Part shown: in pieces, positions 52,704-61,755 of the stretch | Position numbering within the stretch: the stretch's first letter is position 1 | How the letters are laid out: each line of letters opens with the position of its first letter | Source: Psychroserpens burtonensis DSM 12212 | Lineage (GTDB): Bacteria; Bacteroidota; Bacteroidia; Flavobacteriales; Flavobacteriaceae | DNA length: 64,000 nt | Assembly: GCF_000425305.1 (NCBI RefSeq) | Contig: NZ_AUDE01000023.1 | Location: forward strand, 1 to 64,000 | Direction: 5' to 3' | The notes under the pieces: model-generated | Seen by the model: the letters and a program-made list of their open reading frames with translations, nothing else | What the model was told of the DNA's origin: nothing | Database searches by the model: none | Position numbers and translations under genes: made by a program

Positions 52704-53482
52704 TATATTTTTCTTTCTAATTCGGAATCAATTAATTTAACGAGTTCTTTGCAAACTAAAATTTGTCTTGCCATTAATTCACGTCTTGACGTATTACTAA
52801 ATCCTTGAATATAATTTGCGCTTTTATAAAATGCCAAATAGGTTGGTGCGTTTACGTTATGAACCCACGTTGTATCGATATCTTTTATATGTATAGGTTT
52901 CGTTTTAAGTCTATCCCTGAGAAGTCCATACCGAAACAAATCGGGAAGGTTTGCTATGTTTATTACTGAATTATTGATTTGAATAAATGCTAAAGAATAA
53001 TTGTTTGCTTCGGCATAAAACCGCGTAATTTTTGTTTTGAGTGTTTTATTTTTAAGATTATAAAACTTTCCTGTATTGAGCATTTCGTCATAGGTGCTTG
53101 ATGTTAGTGGAAACACCTTCAATTGGGTAACAATCAGTGTGTCAATTTGTATAAAATCTTCAACGTTTGGGTTGTCATTAAATAGTTTTAAACCATAGGC
53201 AGTTTTTTTCTCGAAAGTTGCATAAAGTGAATCTAGACTTTTAAAATCTACAATGTTGGTTTGGATTTCTTCTTTTAAGTTTTCTAGGTCATCGCGTTCC
53301 TGAACAATTTTGATTCGGTTTTGATTCCAATTATTAATTGCCAAAGCAATCAAAATACCAATGACTACTAAAATGATTTCGCCAATGGCATATTTGAAGT
53401 ACCTGCCTGCCGGCAAGGCAGGTTTGCCTGTTTTTCCTGTTTCCATGAGGTTATATCTTATTTTTCTGAAGAATTTTATCAT
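52703..53482 (-). CDS. DUF6090 family membrane protein (array copy 9) with a palindromic insertion
   Basis: 259 residues. The module is MIKFFRKIRYNLMETGKTGK, then seven extra residues PALPAGR, then YFKYAIGEIILVVIGILIAL. The extra residues come from a 21-bp palindromic insertion in frame; the copy starting at 58713 has the same flanking sequence without it. The central motif is YDEMLNTGKFYNLKNKTL, and DIDTTWVHNVNAPTYLAFYK follows. The insertion lies in the basic cytoplasmic part just before the membrane helix, so the protein may still work. Function unknown. Confidence 0.88.
   Translation of the reverse strand: MIKFFRKIRYNLMETGKTGKPALPAGRYFKYAIGEIILVVIGILIALAINNWNQNRIKIVQERDDLENLKEEIQTNIVDFKSLDSLYATFEKKTAYGLKLFNDNPNVEDFIQIDTLIVTQLKVFPLTSSTYDEMLNTGKFYNLKNKTLKTKITRFYAEANNYSLAFIQINNSVINIANLPDLFRYGLLRDRLKTKPIHIKDIDTTWVHNVNAPTYLAFYKSANYIQGFSNTSRRELMARQILVCKELVKLIDSELERKI
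53402..53422. repeat. 21-bp palindromic insertion inside a DUF6090 gene
   Basis: CCTGCCT (53402-53408) and AGGCAGG (53416-53422) are perfect complementary arms around a core that contains GCCGGC. The flanking DNA matches the module of the copy starting at 58713, which lacks these 21 bases. The G+C-rich composition contrasts with the surroundings. Insertions translating to PALPAGR-like peptides are familiar to me from other Bacteroidota proteins. Confidence 0.8.
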
Positions 53483-54513
53483 AGCTTTTTAAAAATAATT
53501 TTACTATTGCTCTCAATAATCGTATCATTTTCTCTTGCAAAATATGTAAAGAAATTTCTGCCTCGAGTAACCATTTGATTTTTAGAAAATGGAATCACTT
53601 CAACAGCGACACTATCGCCTTCAATTTTTAAAAAAAGGTTTTCGTTTTCCTTGTAGATTTTAAATTTGTTAGGTAAGGTTGTACTCTTAATTAAGGAATC
53701 ATTTACTGTATTTGCGATGGCTTCATAGCTACCTATAAATGGTTGTAACTGGTCGTTTGTATATGTAAAACTGGGATTTACGTCAGCTTTATTTAATAAT
53801 GTGGCAATTTCAGTATAGTAATTAATAGCGTTTGAGCGGTATGCGAGTGCTACGCCAAGGTGATTTCTAATTGCCAGCGAATTAAAAAAGTAAACTTTAT
53901 TTTTATAACCGTAGTCTTCTAACATGTAGTTGTAATAATTTTCATCTCCAACTGCTGTATCGTCTGAGAACCAGGAATAGTTATCTGAATAGAATTTTAT
54001 GTTGGTCTTGACGGCATCCAATAATTCTTTATCAAAGTCATCAAGACTTGCTTTAAGTTTTGAATCTAAGGTGTTTAATTTCTTTATTATGGGCTTATAG
54101 ATTATAGGCGTGTTTTCCCTATTTGCAATTAAAAGCTGATAGGCATCATTAGTTAATTGAAATTGGGTGAATAGCGTAGTCATATTAATAAATTCTGGGT
54201 GCATTGGGTCTGCATAAGTTTCTTTAGTTACGCGGTTTTGTTTGACAGCCCAAAAGACACTGTCCTTTTTATGGAAAAAGTCTATTTCATTTTCAATAGT
54301 CGCAATGTTGACATTGAGCTCATTTAAGACCTCTTCTAATAGGATGTCAATTTTTGCTTGTGAATTATGGATTTCATTAAGATTATTTAAATACAAAGCA
54401 ATTAAAATACCAATGACCACAAGGATAATTTCGCCGATAGCATATTTAAAATACTTTCCAGTTTTGTTTTCCATTAGCAAGTTTTGTCTAATTATTCTAA
54501 AAAATTTTATCAT
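53479..54513 (-). CDS. DUF6090 family membrane protein, long form with C-terminal beta domain (array copy 10)
   Basis: 344 residues with module MIKFFRIIRQNLLMENKTGK and YFKYAIGEIILVVIGILIAL, then YLNNLNEI. The central region (YQLLIANRENTPIIYKPI) lacks Ser-Gly. About 95 additional residues follow the usual end, with a DUF3471-like pattern: LQPFIGSYEAIANTVNDSLI, FKIYKENENLFLKIEGDSVA, and VIPFSKNQMVTRGRNFFTYF. This is probably a small lipocalin-like barrel. It is closely related in this form to the copy at 57661-58713. Function unknown. Confidence 0.87.
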   Translation of the reverse strand: MIKFFRIIRQNLLMENKTGKYFKYAIGEIILVVIGILIALYLNNLNEIHNSQAKIDILLEEVLNELNVNIATIENEIDFFHKKDSVFWAVKQNRVTKETYADPMHPEFINMTTLFTQFQLTNDAYQLLIANRENTPIIYKPIIKKLNTLDSKLKASLDDFDKELLDAVKTNIKFYSDNYSWFSDDTAVGDENYYNYMLEDYGYKNKVYFFNSLAIRNHLGVALAYRSNAINYYTEIATLLNKADVNPSFTYTNDQLQPFIGSYEAIANTVNDSLIKSTTLPNKFKIYKENENLFLKIEGDSVAVEVIPFSKNQMVTRGRNFFTYFARENDTIIESNSKIIFKKL

Positions 54514-54541
54514 CTTAATGAATTGAGATTGTTACCATCAT

Positions 54542-55579
54542 CTATTTTGAATCTATTTTCTCGTAAATCGCAAAAACGTTGATACCACGAGAGATATAAA
54601 GCTGGTCTTTTTTTTGTCTATCAAACACAAAAAAAGCATTATATGAATCTATGAAAAAAGTATTTTTATCATAGTATAATAAATTTATCTGAAAATTGCT
54701 TTCACTTGGTTCGAATTCCAATTGACCGTCTTTTAAGGTAATATTTACTGTTTCGTCCCATATGTCTGTATTTATAGTTTCCTTTAATTTGTAAGTACCA
54801 ACGTAATTCTTTGAAAAAGTGGTGTCCTTATATGTATAACTCACACTATCTGGAATGTCATCTGTACTGCCAATAACCTCTTGAATTTTGAGATATAGGT
54901 CGATAGTTTTTACTCTATACTGATTACTTAATGCAAAAATATTTATCCTGTAACTCATGTAATTGCCCACAAGATTTTTATAGTTTTTATCATTAAGGTA
55001 ATAGTCGATTTGTGCATCATTTTTTATGCCTTTTAACTCATCTTGATACCAATCAAAATTACTTTCATCATCTATATTTTTGTAAACCGTACTTCTAATT
55101 TTATCGTTGGCAACGTCGATATTTGTTTTTAGAGTAACATACAAATCTTTAATTTCAGGAAGTAAGTCTGCATATTTTTCTGGCACATTATCTATGTTTC
55201 CTTTGAGGTTATCAAAACCATTGGTCACAATTTTAAAGTCGCGATAGTTATAGCCTATTCTGTAAAATCCGGATTTTTTAATATCTTCTGCGGTGTATTT
55301 ATTGTTTAGAAAAGCCTTTGAAATAGAATCTGTTCTTACGTGATAATCAAAAATCCTATTAGAGGCTTTTAAATCGGTTACAATATCATTTTGTATTTCT
55401 TTTAAAATGCTTGTAATTTTTGCGTCGTTGTTTTTTTGCTGATTCCAATTGTTGATGCTCAACGCAATCAAAATCCCAATCACCACTAGGATGATTTCGC
55501 CAATGGCATAGAGTAGATATTTGGAAGTTCTGTTTTCTTTAATCATACTTTGGCGAATTTTTCTAAAAATTTTTATCAT
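54542..55579 (-). CDS. DUF6090 family membrane protein, long form with C-terminal beta domain (array copy 11)
   Basis: 345 residues with module MIKIFRKIRQSMIKENRTSK and YLLYAIGEIILVVIGILIAL, SINNWNQQ. The central part is divergent (FDNLKGNIDNVPEKYADLLP). The C-terminal domain reads SKNYVGTYKLKETINTDIWD, VNITLKDGQLEFEPSESNFQ, LLYYDKNTFFIDSYNAFFVF and ends ISRGINVFAIYEKIDSK. It follows the DUF418 gene by 19 bp. Function unknown. Confidence 0.87.
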   Translation of the reverse strand: MIKIFRKIRQSMIKENRTSKYLLYAIGEIILVVIGILIALSINNWNQQKNNDAKITSILKEIQNDIVTDLKASNRIFDYHVRTDSISKAFLNNKYTAEDIKKSGFYRIGYNYRDFKIVTNGFDNLKGNIDNVPEKYADLLPEIKDLYVTLKTNIDVANDKIRSTVYKNIDDESNFDWYQDELKGIKNDAQIDYYLNDKNYKNLVGNYMSYRINIFALSNQYRVKTIDLYLKIQEVIGSTDDIPDSVSYTYKDTTFSKNYVGTYKLKETINTDIWDETVNITLKDGQLEFEPSESNFQINLLYYDKNTFFIDSYNAFFVFDRQKKDQLYISRGINVFAIYEKIDSK

Positions 55580-55598
55580 AAATAGAATACGTTATAGT

Positions 55599-56858
55599 TT
55601 ACGTTTTTAGTATTTTCAATACTTTACCGTAAGTTAATTGTCGCCAAATCCATTCCACAGGTCCAAATTTGAAATGCTTTAACCACAGTTTACTTAGTAC
55701 TATTTGAAGTAGAAAAACACCAATGGCAATAGCCATAATAATTGAGAATCCAAATTTACCAGCATACCCTAATCCAATTCCGTAGAAAAATGAGACTCCA
55801 AAAAAGGTTTGAAATAAATAATTAGATAACGCCATTTTTCCAACAGGCGCAAATGCATTTAATAGCTTTGGTTTTTTTCTGTACAGCAATGCTAATCCTG
55901 AGGCAATTGCTATAGCTAATGGTACAGTTCCAAGGGCGTAAGAAACCGTTTTAATGAAATCCCAAAGCGGTTCTTGGCTTCCGAAAAACACAACATAAGT
56001 TCTAAAGGTGCTTATTGGAAGTCCGATAACAAACCCCCAGATTGTCACTTTTTTCAGAAATTTGGTGTCGTTTAATACATCTTCTTTTAATAGTTTCCGT
56101 CCTGCCCAAAGCCCTAGTAAAAAGATACCCAGTACTTTGAAAACACGTCCTTCGTCTAAGATGGCACCAATGCGACCAAAGGTGTTACCTATATTATATT
56201 TAAAATAATCCAATAAAATTTCGTTGGATTGAAACTGCTTAAAATCAGGATATATTTTGCCATTCCACACTTCTGTAGCGAAGCCACGTTGTTCGTAATA
56301 AGCACTGGATAATTCGAAAAAAAAGTCGGCATAATTTAGTTTGGTAACATAGACAAAAAGCCAATTTGCTATCGGAAACAAAATGAGAATACTACCAAAC
56401 ACGATTAGTTTTCTATCAGAAAAATTCACGAAGCCAATTAAAACAAAGCCAAGCAATGCATATAAAGTGAGGATGTCTCCTAACCAAAAAAGACACAGAT
56501 GAATTAATCCAATAACCAAAAGCCAAAACATGCGTCTTCTAAAAAAGGGCGCAAAGGGTTTATTACTAACATCTAATTTATAAAACTGCATGGCACAACC
56601 AATACCGAATAAAAGCGAGAAAACGGTATAGAATTTCCCATCGACTAAGGTGTGCATTATAAAATCGAAAGTTCCATCAAAGGCAAATGTTGTACCTGTA
56701 AAACGATCTTCTAACGGAAAGGAAAAATAACCTGAAAAGGTTAAAATATTTGCCATAAATATGAATAAGATAGCAATACCACGAAGCACATCTAAAAAAT
56801 CGATGCGATGCTCCTTTTGTACTGGTATTATTTTGGTTGGGTTGGTTGGTGTTATCAT
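55599..56858 (-). CDS. DUF418 (YeiB-type) integral membrane protein
   Basis: 419 residues with about ten membrane helices. The N terminus EHRIDFLDVLRGIAILFIFM is the typical start of DUF418/DUF1624 proteins, which are distantly related to acyltransferase-3 membrane enzymes. The C-terminal DUF418 region includes FAPVGKMALSNYLFQTFFG and LWLKHFKFGPVEWIWRQLTY. The substrate is unknown. It lies within the array with 33 bp before it and 19 bp after it, so it is probably in the same transcript as its DUF6090 neighbours. Confidence 0.9.
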   Translation of the reverse strand: MITPTNPTKIIPVQKEHRIDFLDVLRGIAILFIFMANILTFSGYFSFPLEDRFTGTTFAFDGTFDFIMHTLVDGKFYTVFSLLFGIGCAMQFYKLDVSNKPFAPFFRRRMFWLLVIGLIHLCLFWLGDILTLYALLGFVLIGFVNFSDRKLIVFGSILILFPIANWLFVYVTKLNYADFFFELSSAYYEQRGFATEVWNGKIYPDFKQFQSNEILLDYFKYNIGNTFGRIGAILDEGRVFKVLGIFLLGLWAGRKLLKEDVLNDTKFLKKVTIWGFVIGLPISTFRTYVVFFGSQEPLWDFIKTVSYALGTVPLAIAIASGLALLYRKKPKLLNAFAPVGKMALSNYLFQTFFGVSFFYGIGLGYAGKFGFSIIMAIAIGVFLLQIVLSKLWLKHFKFGPVEWIWRQLTYGKVLKILKT

Positions 56859-56891
56859 TATAAGCTATTGTGCAGTGGTTAATTTTTAGTT

Positions 56892-57668
56892 TTATTCATT
56901 TCCCAATTCTTGTTTAATACTGTCTAAAATAGACTGGATCTGATTTCGCATGTCTTCTTGTCGTTTTAATCTATTAAACTCATCAAAAGATTTTAGAAAC
57001 AAATTGCCAAAGTAGCTATCATTTGTAAAGAAAGATTCAGAAATAGCAAGGCTGTCAATTGATATAGGTTTATAATCAAATTTATCCCTAAAATAACTAC
57101 CTGCTATTTTTAAAAAGAGATGATTTGTTTCTTTATTAAGCTCTTGTAATAAATGCATAGAATTCTCTTGATCTTCAAATCCAAGCTCATAGTCTGCCAT
57201 AAACTGTGCTAATAAATTTCTTAAGTTTTCATTTTGTATGAGGTCAATTTTACCAGCACTGGTTAACGAGTTGTATGCTCCCGTCACCAGTTCTTCACGG
57301 TGCCAAGATGTACCATAACCGATAAGGTAAGTTAAGGAATCTAAATGCGTATCATAATAGTGGAATTCCGTTTTGTCCTGTCTTTCATGAATATTTATTA
57401 AGGTTTTACTGTAGCGCATTACTTTAGACTGCGACTTTATGGTGCCCTCAATTCTGTCTTTAGATACCATAAAATCTGCTTGCAACGCTTTTAGGATTTT
57501 AATTTCTTCATTTTTTGCTTTTCGGTTTTCATTCCAAGTATTGATTTGAAGAGCTATCAAAATTCCAATGACCACGAGGATAATTTCGCCTATGGCATAT
57601 TTAAGGTATTTACCTGTTCTGTTTTCCATAATTTGTTTTTGACGAATATGTCTAAAAAATTTAATCAT
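56892..57668 (-). CDS. DUF6090 family membrane protein (array copy 12)
   Basis: 258 residues with module MIKFFRHIRQKQIMENRTGK and YLKYAIGEIILVVIGILIAL (an LKY form, intermediate between the two main classes), then QINTWNENRK. Central motif: YNSLTSAGKIDLIQNENL. It ends IQSILDSIKQELGNE. The start overlaps the preceding gene by eight bases. Function unknown. Confidence 0.88.
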   Translation of the reverse strand: MIKFFRHIRQKQIMENRTGKYLKYAIGEIILVVIGILIALQINTWNENRKAKNEEIKILKALQADFMVSKDRIEGTIKSQSKVMRYSKTLINIHERQDKTEFHYYDTHLDSLTYLIGYGTSWHREELVTGAYNSLTSAGKIDLIQNENLRNLLAQFMADYELGFEDQENSMHLLQELNKETNHLFLKIAGSYFRDKFDYKPISIDSLAISESFFTNDSYFGNLFLKSFDEFNRLKRQEDMRNQIQSILDSIKQELGNE

Positions 57669-58713
57669 TTTCGGGTGCTAATTTAATGTAATTCACTTCA
57701 CTATTTGTTTGTAGAATAGTATCTTTTTCCTTTACGGATAAGGTGAAGAAATCTGCTGGATTTACCACTATCTGGTGTTTTGAAAACGGTATCACTTCCT
57801 GTTTTGTACTATCGCCAATTGCACTAAAATATAGGCGATTATTTACTTGAAAAATTTTAAATTGTTTATATCTTTTCAATTCTTCGAAGAATGAATCCTT
57901 TCTTATCTCTGTTATTAATTTATAGCTTCCAACAAAGGGTTTTGAACGTTCTTTAGAGATAGAAAAACCGTTTTCTAAGTTCTGTTTATTTAAGAATTTT
58001 TGGATGGTCATATAGCAACCAATAGCCTTAGAACGGTATCGCATCGCATTAGCAAAATGATTATCTACTACTAAATTGTGCGTAAAAGCAACCTGGTTTC
58101 GATAGCGAAAGTCCGTTAACATATAATTGAATTCACCATCATAGCCCGCTTTTGTGTTATCCGAAAACCAAGGGAAGTTATTGGCTTTGTAGGTAATATT
58201 ATATTTTGCGCTCAGAAAAACTTCATTTTCAAAACGTTCCAAGTTTTTTTTCACGGTGGTGTTTAAAAATTTTAAGTCGGCAAGTATTGGTTTATATTTT
58301 AGAGGTAAATCTGCGCTATTGGTTATTAATAGGCTGTAGGCATCGTTAGCCAATTCAAATGCCTTTGATTTTGTAGTCATAGACCAAAATGTAGAACGTG
58401 TTTTAGGATTTAAAAAGGTTTCTTTAGTTACCTTATTAAATTGTGTAACCCAATAAACCGTATCCTTACGATGGTAGTAGGCTATTTCATCGTCTATTTT
58501 TTTAATATTTACCGTAAGTTCGTTTAAAACATCTTCTAAAATAATATCTGTCTTTGCTTGTGTTGCAAGCTGTTCATTTAGATTGTTTAAATATAAAGCA
58601 ATCAAAATCCCAATCACCACGAGGATGATTTCGCCAATGGCATATTTGAAGTATTTACCTGTTTTTCCTGTTTCCATGAGGTTATATCTTATTTTTCTAA
58701 AGAATTTTATCAT
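57661..58713 (-). CDS. DUF6090 family membrane protein, long form with C-terminal beta domain (array copy 13)
   Basis: 350 residues with module MIKFFRKIRYNLMETGKTGK and YFKYAIGEIILVVIGILIAL, YLNNLNEQ. The body is close to copy 10 (compare AYSLLITNSADLPLKYKPIL with AYQLLIANRENTPIIYKPII). The C-terminal domain has SKPFVGSYKLITEIRKDSFF, YKQFKIFQVNNRLYFSAIGD and VIPFSKHQIVVNPADFFTLS. It overlaps both neighbours, by four bases upstream and eight bases downstream. Function unknown. Confidence 0.88.
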   Translation of the reverse strand: MIKFFRKIRYNLMETGKTGKYFKYAIGEIILVVIGILIALYLNNLNEQLATQAKTDIILEDVLNELTVNIKKIDDEIAYYHRKDTVYWVTQFNKVTKETFLNPKTRSTFWSMTTKSKAFELANDAYSLLITNSADLPLKYKPILADLKFLNTTVKKNLERFENEVFLSAKYNITYKANNFPWFSDNTKAGYDGEFNYMLTDFRYRNQVAFTHNLVVDNHFANAMRYRSKAIGCYMTIQKFLNKQNLENGFSISKERSKPFVGSYKLITEIRKDSFFEELKRYKQFKIFQVNNRLYFSAIGDSTKQEVIPFSKHQIVVNPADFFTLSVKEKDTILQTNSEVNYIKLAPEND

Positions 58714-59450
58714 CGGTTTTCAATTTTTCGCAGTTCTACAAGTAAGGCAGAGTTTTCTTTTAGTAGATCTTCTAAACCAGCTTTCCTTTCATAGCCTATT
58801 CGCTTACTAACCGTAAGTTTATTGAATTTAGCAATCAACTCTTTGGCGTTTACATCTTGCCATAACATATCTTGTAAAGGACCATTTATGGTATTATTTC
58901 TATTTTTAATTGGAAAGCTCTCCTGATAGTTTTGTATGGCTTCAACATACGATTTAAAATTATCTTCACTTATGGTTTCAAAGTACTCATGTTTTCTATA
59001 AAGGTCATAGATGGCTTGAGTAAGATCGCTATCAAATAGATTGATCTCGCCAGAAAGCACCATTGTTTTGTACGCATTTTCATTTTTAAAATTAATTGTC
59101 ACAGTAAGAGGATTAAACTCATACCGTGCAATTTTTAAAAGGGTGTCTACCGTTGCTTCTCTACTCGATAAGCGCTCTTGAAGATTAAACAGTTCATCCT
59201 CTTGTGTCTGTATCTTTTGCATTCTATCTTTAATATAAACGCTGTCTTTTTTAAGATTTTGAATTAAGGTCATACTGTTTTTGTGAACGATCTTTTTGTT
59301 AGCGTTATCCGTATTCCAATTATTTAAGGAAAGTGCTATCATTATCCCAATGACCACAAGAACTATTTCGCCTATGGCGTAAAGAAGATATGTACTGAAC
59401 TTATTTTCAGTCAATAATTGTTGTCTAATTTTTCTGAAGAATTTTATCAT
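58710..59450 (-). CDS. DUF6090 family membrane protein (array copy 14)
   Basis: 246 residues from ATG 59450, where the module begins; five more upstream codons are open but not family-like. Module: MIKFFRKIRQQLLTENKFST and YLLYAIGEIVLVVIGIMIAL, SLNNWNTD. The central motif is YKTMVLSGEINLFDSDLTQA. KTLLK-type sequence before it (VDTLLKIARYEFNPLTVTIN) resembles LDTLIHVMRYEFNPNWSEQI of copy 16, so the two are sister copies. Function unknown. Confidence 0.88.
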   Translation of the reverse strand: MIKFFRKIRQQLLTENKFSTYLLYAIGEIVLVVIGIMIALSLNNWNTDNANKKIVHKNSMTLIQNLKKDSVYIKDRMQKIQTQEDELFNLQERLSSREATVDTLLKIARYEFNPLTVTINFKNENAYKTMVLSGEINLFDSDLTQAIYDLYRKHEYFETISEDNFKSYVEAIQNYQESFPIKNRNNTINGPLQDMLWQDVNAKELIAKFNKLTVSKRIGYERKAGLEDLLKENSALLVELRKIENR

Positions 59451-59502
59451 ATATGTTTTCCACAAAAGTGAATCTGTTTTTAAATCGTGATGTTGTTTTA
59501 GT

Positions 59503-60270
59503 TCAATCTGAATTGCACTCTTTTTTTAGTTGATTGAAGGTGGTCTCCATTGCTTTTAAAATATTATTAAAATGTTGTTTTTCCCTTTCGCTCATCGTTA
59601 CAAAAAAGACCAAATCATTCTGAAACTGCTTATAATATGAAGATTCACTATCAAATTGCCAATTATAAACAGGTAGTGTTTCTAATATTTCAGTCCCTAA
59701 TGAATTATTAACATAGTCAAAATTTTGCATACCAAATAACAAAACATCATCATAGGAAAAAGCTTTTTCCAGACTTTTCGAGCGATTGATTTCTAGCTGA
59801 TACAGTAATTTATCTAATTCTACATAGTATCGAATTAAGTTATTTTTTAAAGCATCGTTTGTCAATAAGTTTAATTTGCCAGATGAGGTGATTTCTGTAA
59901 AGGTTACTTTACTAGGCACAAATTCATTGGTTCTTAAGGCTTGTAAATAGGTATTTAATAAGTATGATTTGTCTTTGTCTTTTTTGTTTAAATCCAACAA
60001 AAGTCGTTTACTGGTTTCTATTTTATATTCCGATTCTTTATAGAGTTCTTCAATATTTTGACGGTCTAACTCAAAGTCTGCAAGAAACTTACAATAGTAT
60101 TCAGATTCAGTTACTCTGTTTTTTCGGTTTTCGTTCCAATTATTAATCTGTAAAGCAATCAATATCCCAATAACCACAAGTACTATTTCGCCAATGGCGT
60201 ATTTGAAGTATTTTGTAGTTTTACCTTCGTTGAGAAGGTTTTGGCGGATGTTTCTGAAGAGTTTTATCAT
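59503..60270 (-). CDS. DUF6090 family membrane protein (array copy 15)
   Basis: 255 residues with module MIKLFRNIRQNLLNEGKTTK and YFKYAIGEIVLVVIGILIAL, INNWNENRKN. Central motif: FTEITSSGKLNLLTNDALKN, followed by NLIRYYVELDKLLYQLEINR, a likely coiled coil. It belongs to the block of five adjacent copies at the right end that share the MIKLF/EGKTTK/IVLVV variant. Overlaps the preceding gene by four bases. Function unknown. Confidence 0.88.
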   Translation of the reverse strand: MIKLFRNIRQNLLNEGKTTKYFKYAIGEIVLVVIGILIALQINNWNENRKNRVTESEYYCKFLADFELDRQNIEELYKESEYKIETSKRLLLDLNKKDKDKSYLLNTYLQALRTNEFVPSKVTFTEITSSGKLNLLTNDALKNNLIRYYVELDKLLYQLEINRSKSLEKAFSYDDVLLFGMQNFDYVNNSLGTEILETLPVYNWQFDSESSYYKQFQNDLVFFVTMSEREKQHFNNILKAMETTFNQLKKECNSD

Positions 60271-61016
60271 AGGTCTTTTATATAAAAGTCAAGTTGTTGT
60301 AGAAGACGTTTTGAGCCTTCAAGTGAATACTCTAATTCTACTTGAGTTTCTGTAAATAGAATTCTCTTAAAGTTACTAATACCTTGGAAGGTGGCAGCAA
60401 GATGGCTACTGTTAATATGTTCCCAAACCAAAGAATCGATTAAGTGTCCCTGATCATGAATAGGCGTGGAACCAAAAGTATAGGTGTTGACATAAGACGT
60501 AATCTTCTCTCTATAATCGTTAGTGGTTTTTTCAACCCTATTTTTTTGAAAGAATTTTTGATTGTAGAAATTTTTGATCCTTGTCTTTAAAGAATCTGAT
60601 ACGTTTTCTACTAGTCCTGTTTGGATGAGACTGTAATAGGCGTTTGTATTGTAAATAATTTGTTCGCTCCAATTTGGATTAAATTCATAGCGCATAACGT
60701 GTATCAAAGTGTCTAAGGTTGCCTCAGGTTTTGCTACTTTGGTTCTTAAGGATTCATTTAATTGGTGTTGCTCTTTAATAAATGGTAATCGTTCTTTTAT
60801 TAAAACAGTGTCTTGGGCAAGATCATTATATAAGGCTACAAGCGCATTTTTAATTTGTATTTCTTTTTGTTTGTGCTCTTTCCAATTATTAATCTGCAAA
60901 GCAATTAATATCCCAATCACCACAAGTACTATTTCGCCAATGGCGTATTTGAAGTACTTTGTGTTTTTGCCTTCGCTGAGTAATTGTTTTCGAATATTTC
61001 TAAATAACTTTATCAT
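60267..61016 (-). CDS. DUF6090 family membrane protein (array copy 16)
   Basis: 249 residues with module MIKLFRNIRKQLLSEGKNTK and YFKYAIGEIVLVVIGILIAL, INNWKEHK. Central motif: YYSLIQTGLVENVSDSLKTR. Its middle resembles copy 14. The C terminus is basic to polar (LEGSKRLLQQLDFYIKDL). Four-base overlaps (ATGA type) link it to both neighbours. Function unknown. Confidence 0.88.
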   Translation of the reverse strand: MIKLFRNIRKQLLSEGKNTKYFKYAIGEIVLVVIGILIALQINNWKEHKQKEIQIKNALVALYNDLAQDTVLIKERLPFIKEQHQLNESLRTKVAKPEATLDTLIHVMRYEFNPNWSEQIIYNTNAYYSLIQTGLVENVSDSLKTRIKNFYNQKFFQKNRVEKTTNDYREKITSYVNTYTFGSTPIHDQGHLIDSLVWEHINSSHLAATFQGISNFKRILFTETQVELEYSLEGSKRLLQQLDFYIKDL

Positions 61017-61735
61017 TCTGATTCTTTTAAAATTTCATCTATTTCGTCCTGAAATTCGGTTAGACCTTTTATTAAAGCTTTAAGCATTCTGGTATACTCT
61101 TCAATTCGATTGTAAATAAATATAACCCGATTGCGATAGGTGTGGTTTGTCAAAAAATAGTTGTGTAATTCTTTGCTACCTAAATCTTGCGTGATGGTAT
61201 TTTCCATCCATTCTGCATACCATTTATAATTATCTCTCACGTATTTTTGATGATCAATGAATTCTGCTGAAATACTATTTTCAAGCGGAAGCATTTTAGT
61301 ATCCATCCACTCATATATGTCATTGAGATAAAAGGTTAACGTATCGTTTACTTGCAATTCTCTTAATTGGGAGACCCCTTTTTTGTTTAATATCATAGCT
61401 GGACCATCAAATAGTAATCTTGAAAGTCCTTTATCCAGTAAGTCAGGTGTTATCGAGTCGTTTACTACTTTTTCAAAAACAGGTTTTTTTTCCATGTAGA
61501 AGTCCACACTCCTTTGCAAATCTCCTATATCGTTTTTAATATCATTATTAATAAGCGCATAGACGTTTATAAGTTTAATGGCGTCTTTTCGTTCTTCATT
61601 CCAATTATTAATTTGTAGCGCAATCAAAATTCCAATAACCACCAGAATAATCTCACCAATGGCGTATTTGAAGTATTTTGTAGTTTTGCCTTCGTTGAGA
61701 AGGTTTTTTCGGATATTTCTAAATAGTTTTATCAT
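61013..61735 (-). CDS. DUF6090 family membrane protein (array copy 17)
   Basis: 240 residues, the shortest full copy. Module: MIKLFRNIRKNLLNEGKTTK and YFKYAIGEIILVVIGILIAL, INNWNEERKD. The central motif is replaced by VSQLRELQVNDTLTFYLNDI. The end is acidic (LTEFQDEIDEILKESE). It follows the preceding copy after 20 bp. Function unknown. Confidence 0.87.
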   Translation of the reverse strand: MIKLFRNIRKNLLNEGKTTKYFKYAIGEIILVVIGILIALQINNWNEERKDAIKLINVYALINNDIKNDIGDLQRSVDFYMEKKPVFEKVVNDSITPDLLDKGLSRLLFDGPAMILNKKGVSQLRELQVNDTLTFYLNDIYEWMDTKMLPLENSISAEFIDHQKYVRDNYKWYAEWMENTITQDLGSKELHNYFLTNHTYRNRVIFIYNRIEEYTRMLKALIKGLTEFQDEIDEILKESE

Positions 61736-61755
61736 TTGGATTAGTAGTTTGTGCT

